Assembly: GCA_035760665.1 (NCBI GenBank)
Contig: DASTSN010000002.1
Location: 1 to 16,665 of the forward strand
Direction: 5' to 3'
Length of the DNA stretch: 16,665 nucleotides
Origin: DASTSN01 sp035760665
GTDB taxonomy: Bacteria; Bacteroidota; Bacteroidia; Chitinophagales; Chitinophagaceae
Part shown: in pieces, positions 1 through 8,282 of the stretch
Layout of the letters: each line of letters starts with the position of its first letter
Position numbering within the stretch: the stretch's first letter is position 1
Made by a program: the position numbers and the translations under genes
The notes under the pieces: model-generated
Told to the model about the DNA's origin: nothing
What the model saw: the letters and a program-made list of their open reading frames with translations, nothing else
The model's database searches: none

Positions 1-2213
1 ACCTTGTAATGACGGATGTTGTGATTTGCTTTCAAATTAAGTTCTTGCGATCTTTGGTTACAACTTGTGTCCGTTGTTGATTTGCTTACCGCAAGTTGTG
101 ATTTGCTTTCAAATTAAGTTCTTGCGATCTTTGGTTACAACACCATAGTGCGGGGAAGCATAACGCACCTGTTGTGATTTGCTTTCAAATTAAGTTCTTG
201 CGATCTTTGGTTACAACAGATATTGCAGTAATCCTCTACCGATTCGGGTTGTGATTTGCTTTCAAATTAAGTTCTTGCGATCTTTGGTTACAACCAAACT
301 TTTCAATACATCATCCGGCGCATCGTTGTGATTTGCTTTCAAATTAAGTTCTTGCGATCTTTGGTTACAACTGTATCCCTTTCACTATTAACGGCACTTC
401 TGTTGTGATTTGCTTTCAAATTAAGTTCTTGCGATCTTTGGTTACAACCGCACCCGGTTACGTGCATGGCAAGTTTCTGTTGTGATTTGCTTTCAAATTA
501 AGTTCTTGCGATCTTTGGTTACAACGAGAGGCGCAATTTGGTAAATCGATTATACGTTGTGATTTGCTTTCAAATTAAGTTCTTGCGATCTTTGGTTACA
601 ACTTTCTGTTGTTTTTGTTCTTTCGCCTGTTAGTTGTGATTTGCTTTCAAATTAAGTTCTTGCGATCTTTGGTTACAACAAGCGCATCGCAGTTTACATC
701 TGCCGTAAAGTTGTGATTTGCTTTCAAATTAAGTTCTTGCGATCTTTGGTTACAACTTTGGAGCCAATACCATCTCTGTTTTCCCGGTTGTGATTTGCTT
801 TCAAATTAAGTTCTTGCGATCTTTGGTTACAACGGGCGGCCGCGGCATGGGCCGCGGGCAGCGGTTGTGATTTGCTTTCAAATTAAGTTCTTGCGATCTT
901 TGGTTACAACTCTTATTCATTGCTTTTGCGGTTGGGTTTAGTTGTGATTTGCTTTCAAATTAAGTTCTTGCGATCTTTGGTTACAACAAAGAGTTGGTAG
1001 AATAATCCAAACGCATTGTTGTGATTTGCTTTCAAATTAAGTTCTTGCGATCTTTGGTTACAACGAAGGCCATAGGTATCGCTGCTGCCGGTCCGTTGTG
1101 ATTTGCTTTCAAATTAAGTTCTTGCGATCTTTGGTTACAACCCTTTAAGTCAGTCGCCTTCTTCATTATGTTGTGATTTGCTTTCAAATTAAGTTCTTGC
1201 GATCTTTGGTTACAACGCTGATAAAGAATGGGGTTTTGTACATAAGTTGTGATTTGCTTTCAAATTAAGTTCTTGCGATCTTTGGTTACAACTGGATACT
1301 GCAGCTTGCCCACCATACCCAGTTGTGATTTGCTTTCAAATTAAGTTCTTGCGATCTTTGGTTACAACTTAATGCGCTTTTGTATGCTGCTGGTGCTGTT
1401 GTGATTTGCTTTCAAATTAAGTTCTTGCGATCTTTGGTTACAACCCTATACAAATAACACCCTGTAGAATAGAAGTTGTGATTTGCTTTCAAATTAAGTT
1501 CTTGCGATCTTTGGTTACAACAAAATTCTTTCATGCCCAACGTGCCTTCTTGTTGTGATTTGCTTTCAAATTAAGTTCTTGCGATCTTTGGTTACAACGT
1601 TGTGTGTCGCCGGCACAAGCCGGCCGCTGTTGTGATTTGCTTTCAAATTAAGTTCTTGCGATCTTTGGTTACAACGCATACTGGATTATACCGAGGGATT
1701 GAAATGTTGTGATTTGCTTTCAAATTAAGTTCTTGCGATCTTTGGTTACAACCAATAGCCTTTGCCCCACACACGGTTGCCAGTTGTGATTTGCTTTCAA
1801 ATTAAGTTCTTGCGATCTTTGGTTACAACTCCAACCACACAAACCAGTAGTATGATCAGTTGTGATTTGCTTTCAAATTAAGTTCTTGCGATCTTTGGTT
1901 ACAACTGTAACCCCTGAAGCGGAAATTTTGCAAGTGTTGTGATTTGCTTTCAAATTAAGTTCTTGCGATCTTTGGTTACAACCCTATTTCATTGCGGATA
2001 AGCACACCGGCAGTTGTGATTTGCTTTCAAATTAAGTTCTTGCGATCTTTGGTTACAACCCAGCATACCGAGTGGATAAGCAACAATTGGTTGTGATTTG
2101 CTTTCAAATTAAGTTCTTGCGATCTTTGGTTACAACCCCCACAACAAATACCCTCAACCCTTACCAGTTGTGATTTGCTTTCAAATTAAGTTCTTGCGAT
2201 CTTTGGTTACAAC
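1..2213 (+). CRISPR. Type II-C CRISPR array, 30 repeats, 29 full spacers
   Basis: A 47-bp repeat (begins GTTGTGATTTGC, ends GGTTACAAC) first occurs at 18-64 and last at 2167-2213. I counted 30 copies and saw no base difference among them, including the last, cas-proximal one. Spacers are 28-30 bp, mostly 30. Positions 1-17 are the end of another spacer, so the array continues to the left. The terminal GTTGT/ACAAC of the repeat are inverted. Orientation is set by the tracrRNA at 8283: its anti-repeat pairs with the 5' end of the plus-strand repeat, so crRNAs are read on the plus strand as spacer then repeat. The leader and newest spacers should then lie left of the window and the oldest spacer next to cas2. 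A Rho-independent terminator for this strand follows at 2284-2316. Each repeat also carries a TTTG-N20-GATCTTTG element resembling a Bacteroidota promoter. Confidence 0.98.
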
Positions 2214-2283
2214 AGTTTATAGCAAAATGCCTAAAAAACAGCTTCTTACAAAGGTTTCAGGGACTAAAAAATCAACGTTTTTC

Positions 2284-2316
2284 TGCCCCGGTACATTGCG
2301 CCGGGGCAATTTTTTT
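2284..2316 (+). terminator. Intrinsic terminator of the CRISPR array transcript
   Basis: Perfect 8-bp stem TGCCCCGG (2284-2291) / CCGGGGCA (2301-2308) with a 9-nt loop, followed by seven T (2310-2316). The T-run lies on the plus-strand side only, which supports plus-strand transcription of the array. It sits 70 bp after the last repeat and 12 bp before the cas2 stop. On the minus strand the stem is followed by an A-rich stretch, so it should stop the cas operon poorly. The trailer 2214-2283 shows no gene. Confidence 0.85.
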
Positions 2317-2328
2317 GCAGGCATTCAT

Positions 2329-2667
2329 TCAAAACAGCTCCAGTTGCTGGGGTACCTCCGCCGCTTCGGCAGGCTCCCGGCCCCGGAAAATTTCCATCAT
2401 CCCGAACTGTTTGTCGGTAATAGTCATAATGCCCACATGCCCCTTCGCGGGTAAAATACTTTTCACCCGTTTAATATGTACCTCTGCGTTCTCGGAGCTG
2501 GCACAGTGGCGCAGGTAAATGCTGAACTGGAACATCTGGAAGCCGTCTTTGAGAATGTCCTTGCGGAAACGGGCATAGATTTTTCGTTCTTGGGCTGTTT
2601 CGGTTGGCAGGTCAAAAAATACGAGTACCCACATAATACGGTAGGCGTTTAGCCGCTCGGTTTTCAT
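2329..2667 (-). CDS. cas2: CRISPR-associated endoribonuclease Cas2
   Basis: 112-aa protein of normal Cas2 length. Cas2 forms the dimeric core of the Cas1-Cas2 spacer-integration complex. The first beta strand carries VLVFFDLPTET with the conserved Asp19, followed by a basic helix (ERKIYARFRKDI), and the protein ends in QQLELF, a tail type common in type II-C Cas2. The start codon overlaps the cas1 stop by four bases (ATGA, 2664-2667), so the two are translationally coupled. It is the last gene of the cas9-cas1-cas2 operon; no csn2 or cas4 follows, which assigns subtype II-C. Its DNA is GC-rich like cas1 and unlike cas9. Confidence 0.96.
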   Translation of the reverse strand: MKTERLNAYRIMWVLVFFDLPTETAQERKIYARFRKDILKDGFQMFQFSIYLRHCASSENAEVHIKRVKSILPAKGHVGIMTITDKQFGMMEIFRGREPAEAAEVPQQLELF

Positions 2668-3575
2668 GTTAAAACAGGATAAGCGATTTTCTTCGATTCG
2701 CCGCTGTAAAACCGGGCCAGCGAGGCTGTTGTCCGCTGCATGGCCACCAGCAGGGGGCTGGTCTGCTCCTCGATCTGCACATCCAGGGCCGGTATTTTCA
2801 GCAACTGGGTTTTCAGTTCAGGGGTCAGCGCTTCCACATGCGAGGTTTGATCCACGATAGCCCTGACCACCGCATCCACAAAAGGGCGGTAGGGCTCCAT
2901 AATATCATCGGCCAGGCAATAGGCATTATAGCGGTTCCGGTGAAAAACGCCCAGGGTGGGCAGCAGCCCCGACCCCACCAGGGAGCGGGCAATAGCAGCC
3001 CGCAAAATCGCGTAGCCGTAATTCAGCAGGTTATTGGGTGGCGCCCCTTCCCGTTTCCGGTAAAACAGCCAGGCCGGGGGAAACAGGTTTTTCCAATAAT
3101 ATGCCGCAGCCTTGGCTTCGTTATTATCGGCATCGCCGCTGCGCACCGTGTCGCTGTACCGTTTGAGTGTTTCAGCCGGTACCCGGTACTTTGCCAGCAG
3201 GGCCGCCTGGTTGCCAATCTTCGCTTTCACGGTTTGCTGCCAGATTTGTTTTTTCAGCGGCTCCGCCGCGTTCACCTGCGCCTGGAACCGTTCGGATTGT
3301 AGCGTGTTGCCGTCAAGGTTCAGCAGCATCCCGGTAGGGTGGTGGGTGCTGTTACAGGTGACAACAGCAGCATTGTTTTGCAGCAGCCGGTCGAGCAGGT
3401 AATGCGAAATGCTGATCTGCTGGTGTTCGAGAACAAGAATCCCGATATCTTCCACCGGTACCGATTTGTCCGGCACATCCTCCAGGCCCTTGATGCCGCT
3501 GTAGGAAACCACCAACTGGTCGTTGCGGCATTTGAGATGGGCGGGGTTCTCTATGCAGAGGGTCCGCTTGATCAT
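2664..3575 (-). CDS. cas1: CRISPR-associated integrase Cas1 (type II)
   Basis: 303-aa protein starting MIKRTLCIENPAHLK, the usual beginning of type II Cas1. An upstream in-frame ATG at 3650 would add 25 residues without family similarity and overlap the cas9 end, so I chose the ATG at 3575, which leaves a 43-bp gap after cas9. Cas1 is the metal-dependent integrase that inserts protospacers at the leader-repeat junction. The catalytic triad appears as Glu153 (in NNEAKAAAYYW), His212 (in LGVFHRNRYNAY) and Asp223/Asp224 (in CLADDIMEPYRPF). The motif LLNYGYAILRA lies between the Glu and His sites. It is coupled to cas2 by an ATGA overlap. Base composition is much richer in GC than cas9: 42/60 and 37/60 in two lines sampled (2941-3000, 3181-3240). 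Confidence 0.96.
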   Translation of the reverse strand: MIKRTLCIENPAHLKCRNDQLVVSYSGIKGLEDVPDKSVPVEDIGILVLEHQQISISHYLLDRLLQNNAAVVTCNSTHHPTGMLLNLDGNTLQSERFQAQVNAAEPLKKQIWQQTVKAKIGNQAALLAKYRVPAETLKRYSDTVRSGDADNNEAKAAAYYWKNLFPPAWLFYRKREGAPPNNLLNYGYAILRAAIARSLVGSGLLPTLGVFHRNRYNAYCLADDIMEPYRPFVDAVVRAIVDQTSHVEALTPELKTQLLKIPALDVQIEEQTSPLLVAMQRTTASLARFYSGESKKIAYPVLT

Positions 3576-3618
3576 AGGATATTGGTTTACTAAAGCTATA
3601 ACGGATAGGAGAGGAAGT

Positions 3619-6600
3619 TTAGTATTCCCGTTTCCATTTAATTTCTCCATCGGGCATTACGTCAAAATGCTTGCCTTCAATGGCCATATTAAGATTAGCC
3701 TTAGCCAACCTTAGTTTAGGAAAAGGAGTTTCGAAATTTACATATGATGCTCCTTTCTTTGATTCCTGCATTTCAATTAATCTGTCTTCAATTTGTTTGG
3801 GAGATAAACTAACAATGTGATTATAGAAATAAATTTTGCCTTCTTCAAAATTTCCGGTTCGATACACTCTTGAAAGCAATTGCACATCCCGCAACTCTTT
3901 TAGTTCACTAATATCATTCTCATAAAAAATCACCTTCATACCAGGCTTTAATATTGCATACGGTCTTTCCTTGTTGCCATTTTCATCAACGATCACCTTT
4001 CCGGTCTTTTTATCTGTTCTGTATATTTCCAGATCATCGATGCTTTTAATCTCTCCATTCTGTACCAATTTAGCAACATCCATTAAGGAAACTATCTCTA
4101 ACTCCCTGTCAATTTTTTCATTTCCCTTTTTATCCTTGATCGTCTTTTGATAAAGAATACAAAGAATATTTTCGCCGTTTTTGGCCCAGAAATAATTTTT
4201 ATGTTCTTTTTTACTGAGAATATCTTGTTTCTTAACCGGAATCGGATTGGTTACGTCATCTGAAAAACACCTTAAATGCCTGATCTTATGAATTCTCTCA
4301 CCAGTTTTATTTAGCATATAAAGTCCGCCATCTTCACTTAAAGTATTCGCCAATGACCGTTCGCCCATTTGATCTTTGATAATCTTCTTTAGTGTGGGAT
4401 CAACAATCTTTTCTACGTCCAAGTTTTTATCAACTACCTTTCTAAGACCAAATTTGAAAGCTTCTTTTCCTTCCAAAAATTTCCAGTTCCCTTTTTCGTC
4501 CCGTAATGGTTTATCATTTTCGTCTCTCTCAACCATCTGAAGCTTACCATACATCGTAGCCAAATGCAGTTCACCTCTGATGGCATCACCTTTTGCAACA
4601 AAATCCTTTCCTCTAAATCGCACCTTCTTCGAAGCCGGAATAACAGAACGATTGCGAGCGACATTATTGTTCAGGATGGTTTCATCTAATTGTTGGATGG
4701 CATGATTGAACCCTTTGGGTTTCAGTCGAACTTTATAATCATTCAACTCCTCTTTCAACCTCTTTATTCTTTCCTCAATAGCCGGCTTATTTTTTTCGGT
4801 ATCCGACTTCAGCAACAACTCTTCTTCTTTTATTTTATACCAAAGTTCAAGCATTTTATCACGTATTGCGGCAACAGGTATTACAGACAATATCATGGCA
4901 TCTTTTGCATGGTGGCTATGTTTGGTACGGTCTTTTTCAGTATTGGTTTCCTGTATGTCAAATATTTTTCGGAATTGCGCTGTAACTTCTCCTTTTTGTA
5001 CTTCAACATGATTAAAATAGGATTTCAAAAAATGAAATGCATATTTGGATATAATCTGAGTATCTTTAAGCTGACTGTTTTTAAATCCAGGTTTTACTTC
5101 TTTCATCGTAAACCGTTCTACTTTGTTTCGCCAATAGTCTAATTCAAACTGCCATAAATGTTTTTCCCGGATAGCTTTGTTTTTATAATCAGGTGTGCTG
5201 GCTCGTTTAGATTTTCCTTTCCAGAACTCTACACGCATTTCCAAATCTTTTACCTTTAGTTTCCATTTTTCAATTCGGCTTTCTATTTCAGAATAGTTCG
5301 GTAACTCAGTTGGAATCTGATTCTTTTTTATGTTTCGATTATAATCAGCAAAGCAAACCGTTTTATTGGCAAGGCTGTCATCGAATGAAATACTTCTTGG
5401 GATAGTATGTTCGATATCAATTACCGTTTCTTTAAACAGGTCGGTGATTTTAATCAATTTTCCTGTATACATGCAAAAACATTGCTGTTGCTTCCAGAGC
5501 CGGTATTTTTCTACTACATTATCCTTTGCCTTTTTCAGCTTTAACCATACCTCCTTTTTTATGCTTTCAAACCGATTCTCGCTAAATTCGTAAAAATCAT
5601 CTTCTTCAGTCACTTCGTCGTCTCCCCCCTTTTTCTTTTTGCGTTTACTTTCTTTTACTGTGCGATCATCTTCCACAGCAGTAAACTTGCCACTTTTCTC
5701 AAATCCCTCAGGTGCTTCAATCATTTCATACCATAAACGAAATTTATCAATATCGCTGTCAGAATCGGCATCTGCTAATGAACCTCTTGCGTCAGGGTCT
5801 TTTATCAATTCAAGAATAGCCGCCGCAAATTCTTCATTCTCTTTGCGCCTGATTTCCTGGTATTTTTCAATAGCCCACCTCTTGTTGGTATCATTCAATT
5901 CTCGTCCTACCTCAACTACTATTCTTGTTTCTTCATCTACCTGCCCGGTTGCGATATAATAATTTACTAATTTTCTCAGCTCATGTAATGTACGCATGGC
6001 CATCGGGTTCTTAAATGAACCTGTTTTAGGCGATCCCAGCATCACCATACGTTTCTCTATTCCATCATATCTATAAAACTCTTCCCTTGCCTCAGGGTAA
6101 ATCGCAATCATTGACGGATGGTAAAGCTTATTTAAACGTGTGCACTTTTCACAATTACATTTTTCTCCTCCATTCCCTGCTCGATCAAATGTTTCCGGGC
6201 AATACAACAGATCAGGGAATTTGTCTGCGAGAAATTTCTTCATTGCATCGCCCAATCGTGGCAACCTGTAGAAATCGCGTTGGGTGGATTTAAAAAATTG
6301 CTGGTAATGTCTTTTAATTTGTTTGAGAGCTTGCTGCTTTTCCTCTTCGGAAAATTTCTTCCATGTTTCTTTACCAAAGCCTTCTTCAGTCGCTTTTAGT
6401 ATTTGTACATCGTCCCGTTCAATACTATTAGCAGGAAGTTGCGCATCCCGTGATCCAACTACATAAGATGTATCATTATCGGCAAAACGGCCGTTTCCTT
6501 TGGGTATGGCCTTGTATTGCGCAATCAGGTTATTGACGATGTTCAATATTCTCTTTTCTTCTCGGTTCTTTTCAATCACTGACGATTTGAGCGATTGAGT

Positions 6601-8244
6601 GATCAATGTCTTATTCTGATTCCAGATTTTATCGCCAAGAATTTCAGGCACTTTGCCTAACAATACAGCGTCGGTATAGATAAAACCTTCTCTTAAGAAC
6701 GGCAAAATATTATTGATCGCTTTCAGACTCAACTGTGCATAACCCACCGGCATGGCAAACCATAGTGAACGCAGTTGCTGAACTTTTTCATCATCTAACT
6801 TCAGTTTCGATCTCCCATATTCTTCCACAAAATCCTGATCGTCGCTTTCAAACAAAACATGCCACATATCCTCATAAAACGGAGTCGGATAATTCATGCC
6901 TTTCCTGTCTGTTCGTATAATGAGCTTACTCCAATCCTCCCCAAATATTCTTTTCAATCGTGCAGAGACAACACATGCTGAAACATTTGTTTTATAGTTA
7001 TAGTTGAGCTCCCAGTTATCATGCTTATTTCTTTGTTTTATCCATTTAGCGATGGCAGAAAATTCAAAATCTTTCTGCACAAAAAACTTCTCCTGGTACA
7101 GATCCTCTCGCATTTCCGGCGGCAGGAAATTCCATTTACTATCTTGCTTACCTTTTTCCCGATAGGCAATGCTATTAATGAAACTTAATGCTCTGAATTC
7201 TTCGAATTCCGGTCTACTTACCGGGCAACGTTTTTTACCTACGAAAACTTCCCTATTCTTTTTCTTGTCTAATATTCTTCTGCTTTCCAATGTGCAATAG
7301 CCCACTAATCCTTTTTGTGAACGCAGTGGTCTTTGCCAAAAAATTGCAGAATGAGCGATCGATATTTCTTTCCCGTTTTCATTAAAAATGGAACCAAAAT
7401 CAAGATGTTGAAAGTCAAATATTTGTTTGACCTCCTTGATTAACATTTTACGGGTTACATACTGGTGAAGGGCTTTGCGAATTCGTATGCCTTCTGTTCT
7501 TCGTTCCGGGTTATGAATGCCTTCCGTTTCCACTCGGGCAAACAATGCTCCGATCGTTTCCTTTTCGGTGTCGAACGTAAATCCTAATTTTTCGACTTCC
7601 CGGTTGAACTTCTCTTGTTTGGGCTTTTCGGCTCCAATAATGATATCTTCACTTAAATCCGGTTGTTCTTCTTTCTCATCATCCTTGTTATTTACTATTT
7701 TACTACTCTTAAATCCTCGATGCTGCGCAATATGGTAAAGGGCCCTACCCAGTTTAAACCGATTCACTTCATCGTTAAAATCCAGCTTTACAGTGACCAA
7801 TTCTTTTCGCAACTGGTAAGGGCTGATGTAGTCAGGAATTCCGTCATTGTTGAAGTCAAGCTTGATCCAATTAGCAAAAAGAAGATCATTTACCGGGTAT
7901 TGCCTGCCACCATTTCCTTTCCGGGCTTCGTCCCGGTTGTAATGTTTCCATCGTTTCAAGCTTTCTTCCTTAATAGGGCAATATAACTTGTTTGTATCTT
8001 TAATGAAGGCTTTCAATACAGCCCACAGTTTGTACTTTCTCGACTGATAAAGCCGCCTGATGCTTCGCTTACTGGTTCTATTAGCAGCAAGAGAAATGGT
8101 GTATTTGTTTTCTTTATCCTTTCCAACCCCAGTTTCAAAAGTGGTGACTGTAGCTTTAAACTGATTTTCTTCTGATGGGTTCCTTATTACCGCTCCGATA
8201 GAATTGCTTCCCAAATCGAGGGCTAATATTTGATTTTCCGGCAT
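3619..8244 (-). CDS. cas9: CRISPR-associated endonuclease Cas9, type II-C, large form
   Basis: 1541-aa RNA-guided DNA endonuclease, far larger than the roughly 1000-1100 aa of compact II-C enzymes but in the range of other large Bacteroidota Cas9. RuvC-I is LALDLGSNSIG with Asp10. The Arg-rich bridge helix spans about 53-82 (RTSKRSIRRLYQSRKYK). The REC lobe follows to about 770. RuvC-II is RIVVEVGREL with Glu778. HNH is about 920-975, with VIDIEHTIPRS giving the metal/catalytic pair Glu945-His946 and Asn960 downstream. RuvC-III is HSHHAKDAMILS with His1112 and Asp1115. The rest (about 1200-1541) should be the wedge and PAM-interacting region. Oddities: a Cys cluster (682, 696, 698, 701) before RuvC-II and a Lys-rich then acidic linker (865-883) before HNH. 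All nuclease residues seem intact. First gene of the cas operon, divergent from the tracrRNA. DNA is AT-rich (17/60 and 26/60 GC in two sampled lines). Confidence 0.98.
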   Translation of the reverse strand: MPENQILALDLGSNSIGAVIRNPSEENQFKATVTTFETGVGKDKENKYTISLAANRTSKRSIRRLYQSRKYKLWAVLKAFIKDTNKLYCPIKEESLKRWKHYNRDEARKGNGGRQYPVNDLLFANWIKLDFNNDGIPDYISPYQLRKELVTVKLDFNDEVNRFKLGRALYHIAQHRGFKSSKIVNNKDDEKEEQPDLSEDIIIGAEKPKQEKFNREVEKLGFTFDTEKETIGALFARVETEGIHNPERRTEGIRIRKALHQYVTRKMLIKEVKQIFDFQHLDFGSIFNENGKEISIAHSAIFWQRPLRSQKGLVGYCTLESRRILDKKKNREVFVGKKRCPVSRPEFEEFRALSFINSIAYREKGKQDSKWNFLPPEMREDLYQEKFFVQKDFEFSAIAKWIKQRNKHDNWELNYNYKTNVSACVVSARLKRIFGEDWSKLIIRTDRKGMNYPTPFYEDMWHVLFESDDQDFVEEYGRSKLKLDDEKVQQLRSLWFAMPVGYAQLSLKAINNILPFLREGFIYTDAVLLGKVPEILGDKIWNQNKTLITQSLKSSVIEKNREEKRILNIVNNLIAQYKAIPKGNGRFADNDTSYVVGSRDAQLPANSIERDDVQILKATEEGFGKETWKKFSEEEKQQALKQIKRHYQQFFKSTQRDFYRLPRLGDAMKKFLADKFPDLLYCPETFDRAGNGGEKCNCEKCTRLNKLYHPSMIAIYPEAREEFYRYDGIEKRMVMLGSPKTGSFKNPMAMRTLHELRKLVNYYIATGQVDEETRIVVEVGRELNDTNKRWAIEKYQEIRRKENEEFAAAILELIKDPDARGSLADADSDSDIDKFRLWYEMIEAPEGFEKSGKFTAVEDDRTVKESKRKKKKGGDDEVTEEDDFYEFSENRFESIKKEVWLKLKKAKDNVVEKYRLWKQQQCFCMYTGKLIKITDLFKETVIDIEHTIPRSISFDDSLANKTVCFADYNRNIKKNQIPTELPNYSEIESRIEKWKLKVKDLEMRVEFWKGKSKRASTPDYKNKAIREKHLWQFELDYWRNKVERFTMKEVKPGFKNSQLKDTQIISKYAFHFLKSYFNHVEVQKGEVTAQFRKIFDIQETNTEKDRTKHSHHAKDAMILSVIPVAAIRDKMLELWYKIKEEELLLKSDTEKNKPAIEERIKRLKEELNDYKVRLKPKGFNHAIQQLDETILNNNVARNRSVIPASKKVRFRGKDFVAKGDAIRGELHLATMYGKLQMVERDENDKPLRDEKGNWKFLEGKEAFKFGLRKVVDKNLDVEKIVDPTLKKIIKDQMGERSLANTLSEDGGLYMLNKTGERIHKIRHLRCFSDDVTNPIPVKKQDILSKKEHKNYFWAKNGENILCILYQKTIKDKKGNEKIDRELEIVSLMDVAKLVQNGEIKSIDDLEIYRTDKKTGKVIVDENGNKERPYAILKPGMKVIFYENDISELKELRDVQLLSRVYRTGNFEEGKIYFYNHIVSLSPKQIEDRLIEMQESKKGASYVNFETPFPKLRLAKANLNMAIEGKHFDVMPDGEIKWKREY

Positions 8245-8247
8245 AGT

Positions 8248-8278
8248 CTTGTTTAATTATTTTGTTTATGTATATTTG
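8248..8278 (+). promoter_or_regulatory. Predicted tracrRNA promoter
   Basis: TATATTTG at 8271-8278 fits the Bacteroidota -7 consensus TAnnTTTG exactly. CTTG at 8248-8251, 19 bp upstream, is a one-mismatch -33 box (consensus TTTG). The predicted start, about 5-8 nt downstream, falls at about 8283-8286, where pairing with the crRNA repeat begins. The -33 box lies only 4-7 bp beyond the first base of cas9, which is read the other way. Confidence 0.65.
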
Positions 8279-8282
8279 GATT

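Noticed and set aside
2214..2283. Possible second anti-repeat or tracrRNA next to the array
   Set aside because: No TCACAA/TGAAAG pairing segment is present; only the 8283 locus pairs with the repeat.
2170..2454. Open frame on the plus strand covering the last repeat, the trailer and part of cas2
   Set aside because: It begins inside a CRISPR repeat and runs antisense to cas2 through a terminator hairpin; no protein features.
3576..3650. 25-residue N-terminal extension of Cas1
   Set aside because: The extension has no Cas1 similarity and would overlap the cas9 end; the ATG at 3575 gives the normal type II Cas1 start MIKRTL.
4690..5142. 150-aa plus-strand frame inside cas9, and other antisense frames there
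   Set aside because: Phe/Tyr-rich reading of the antisense of a Lys-rich gene; the cas9 frame is unbroken with all catalytic motifs.
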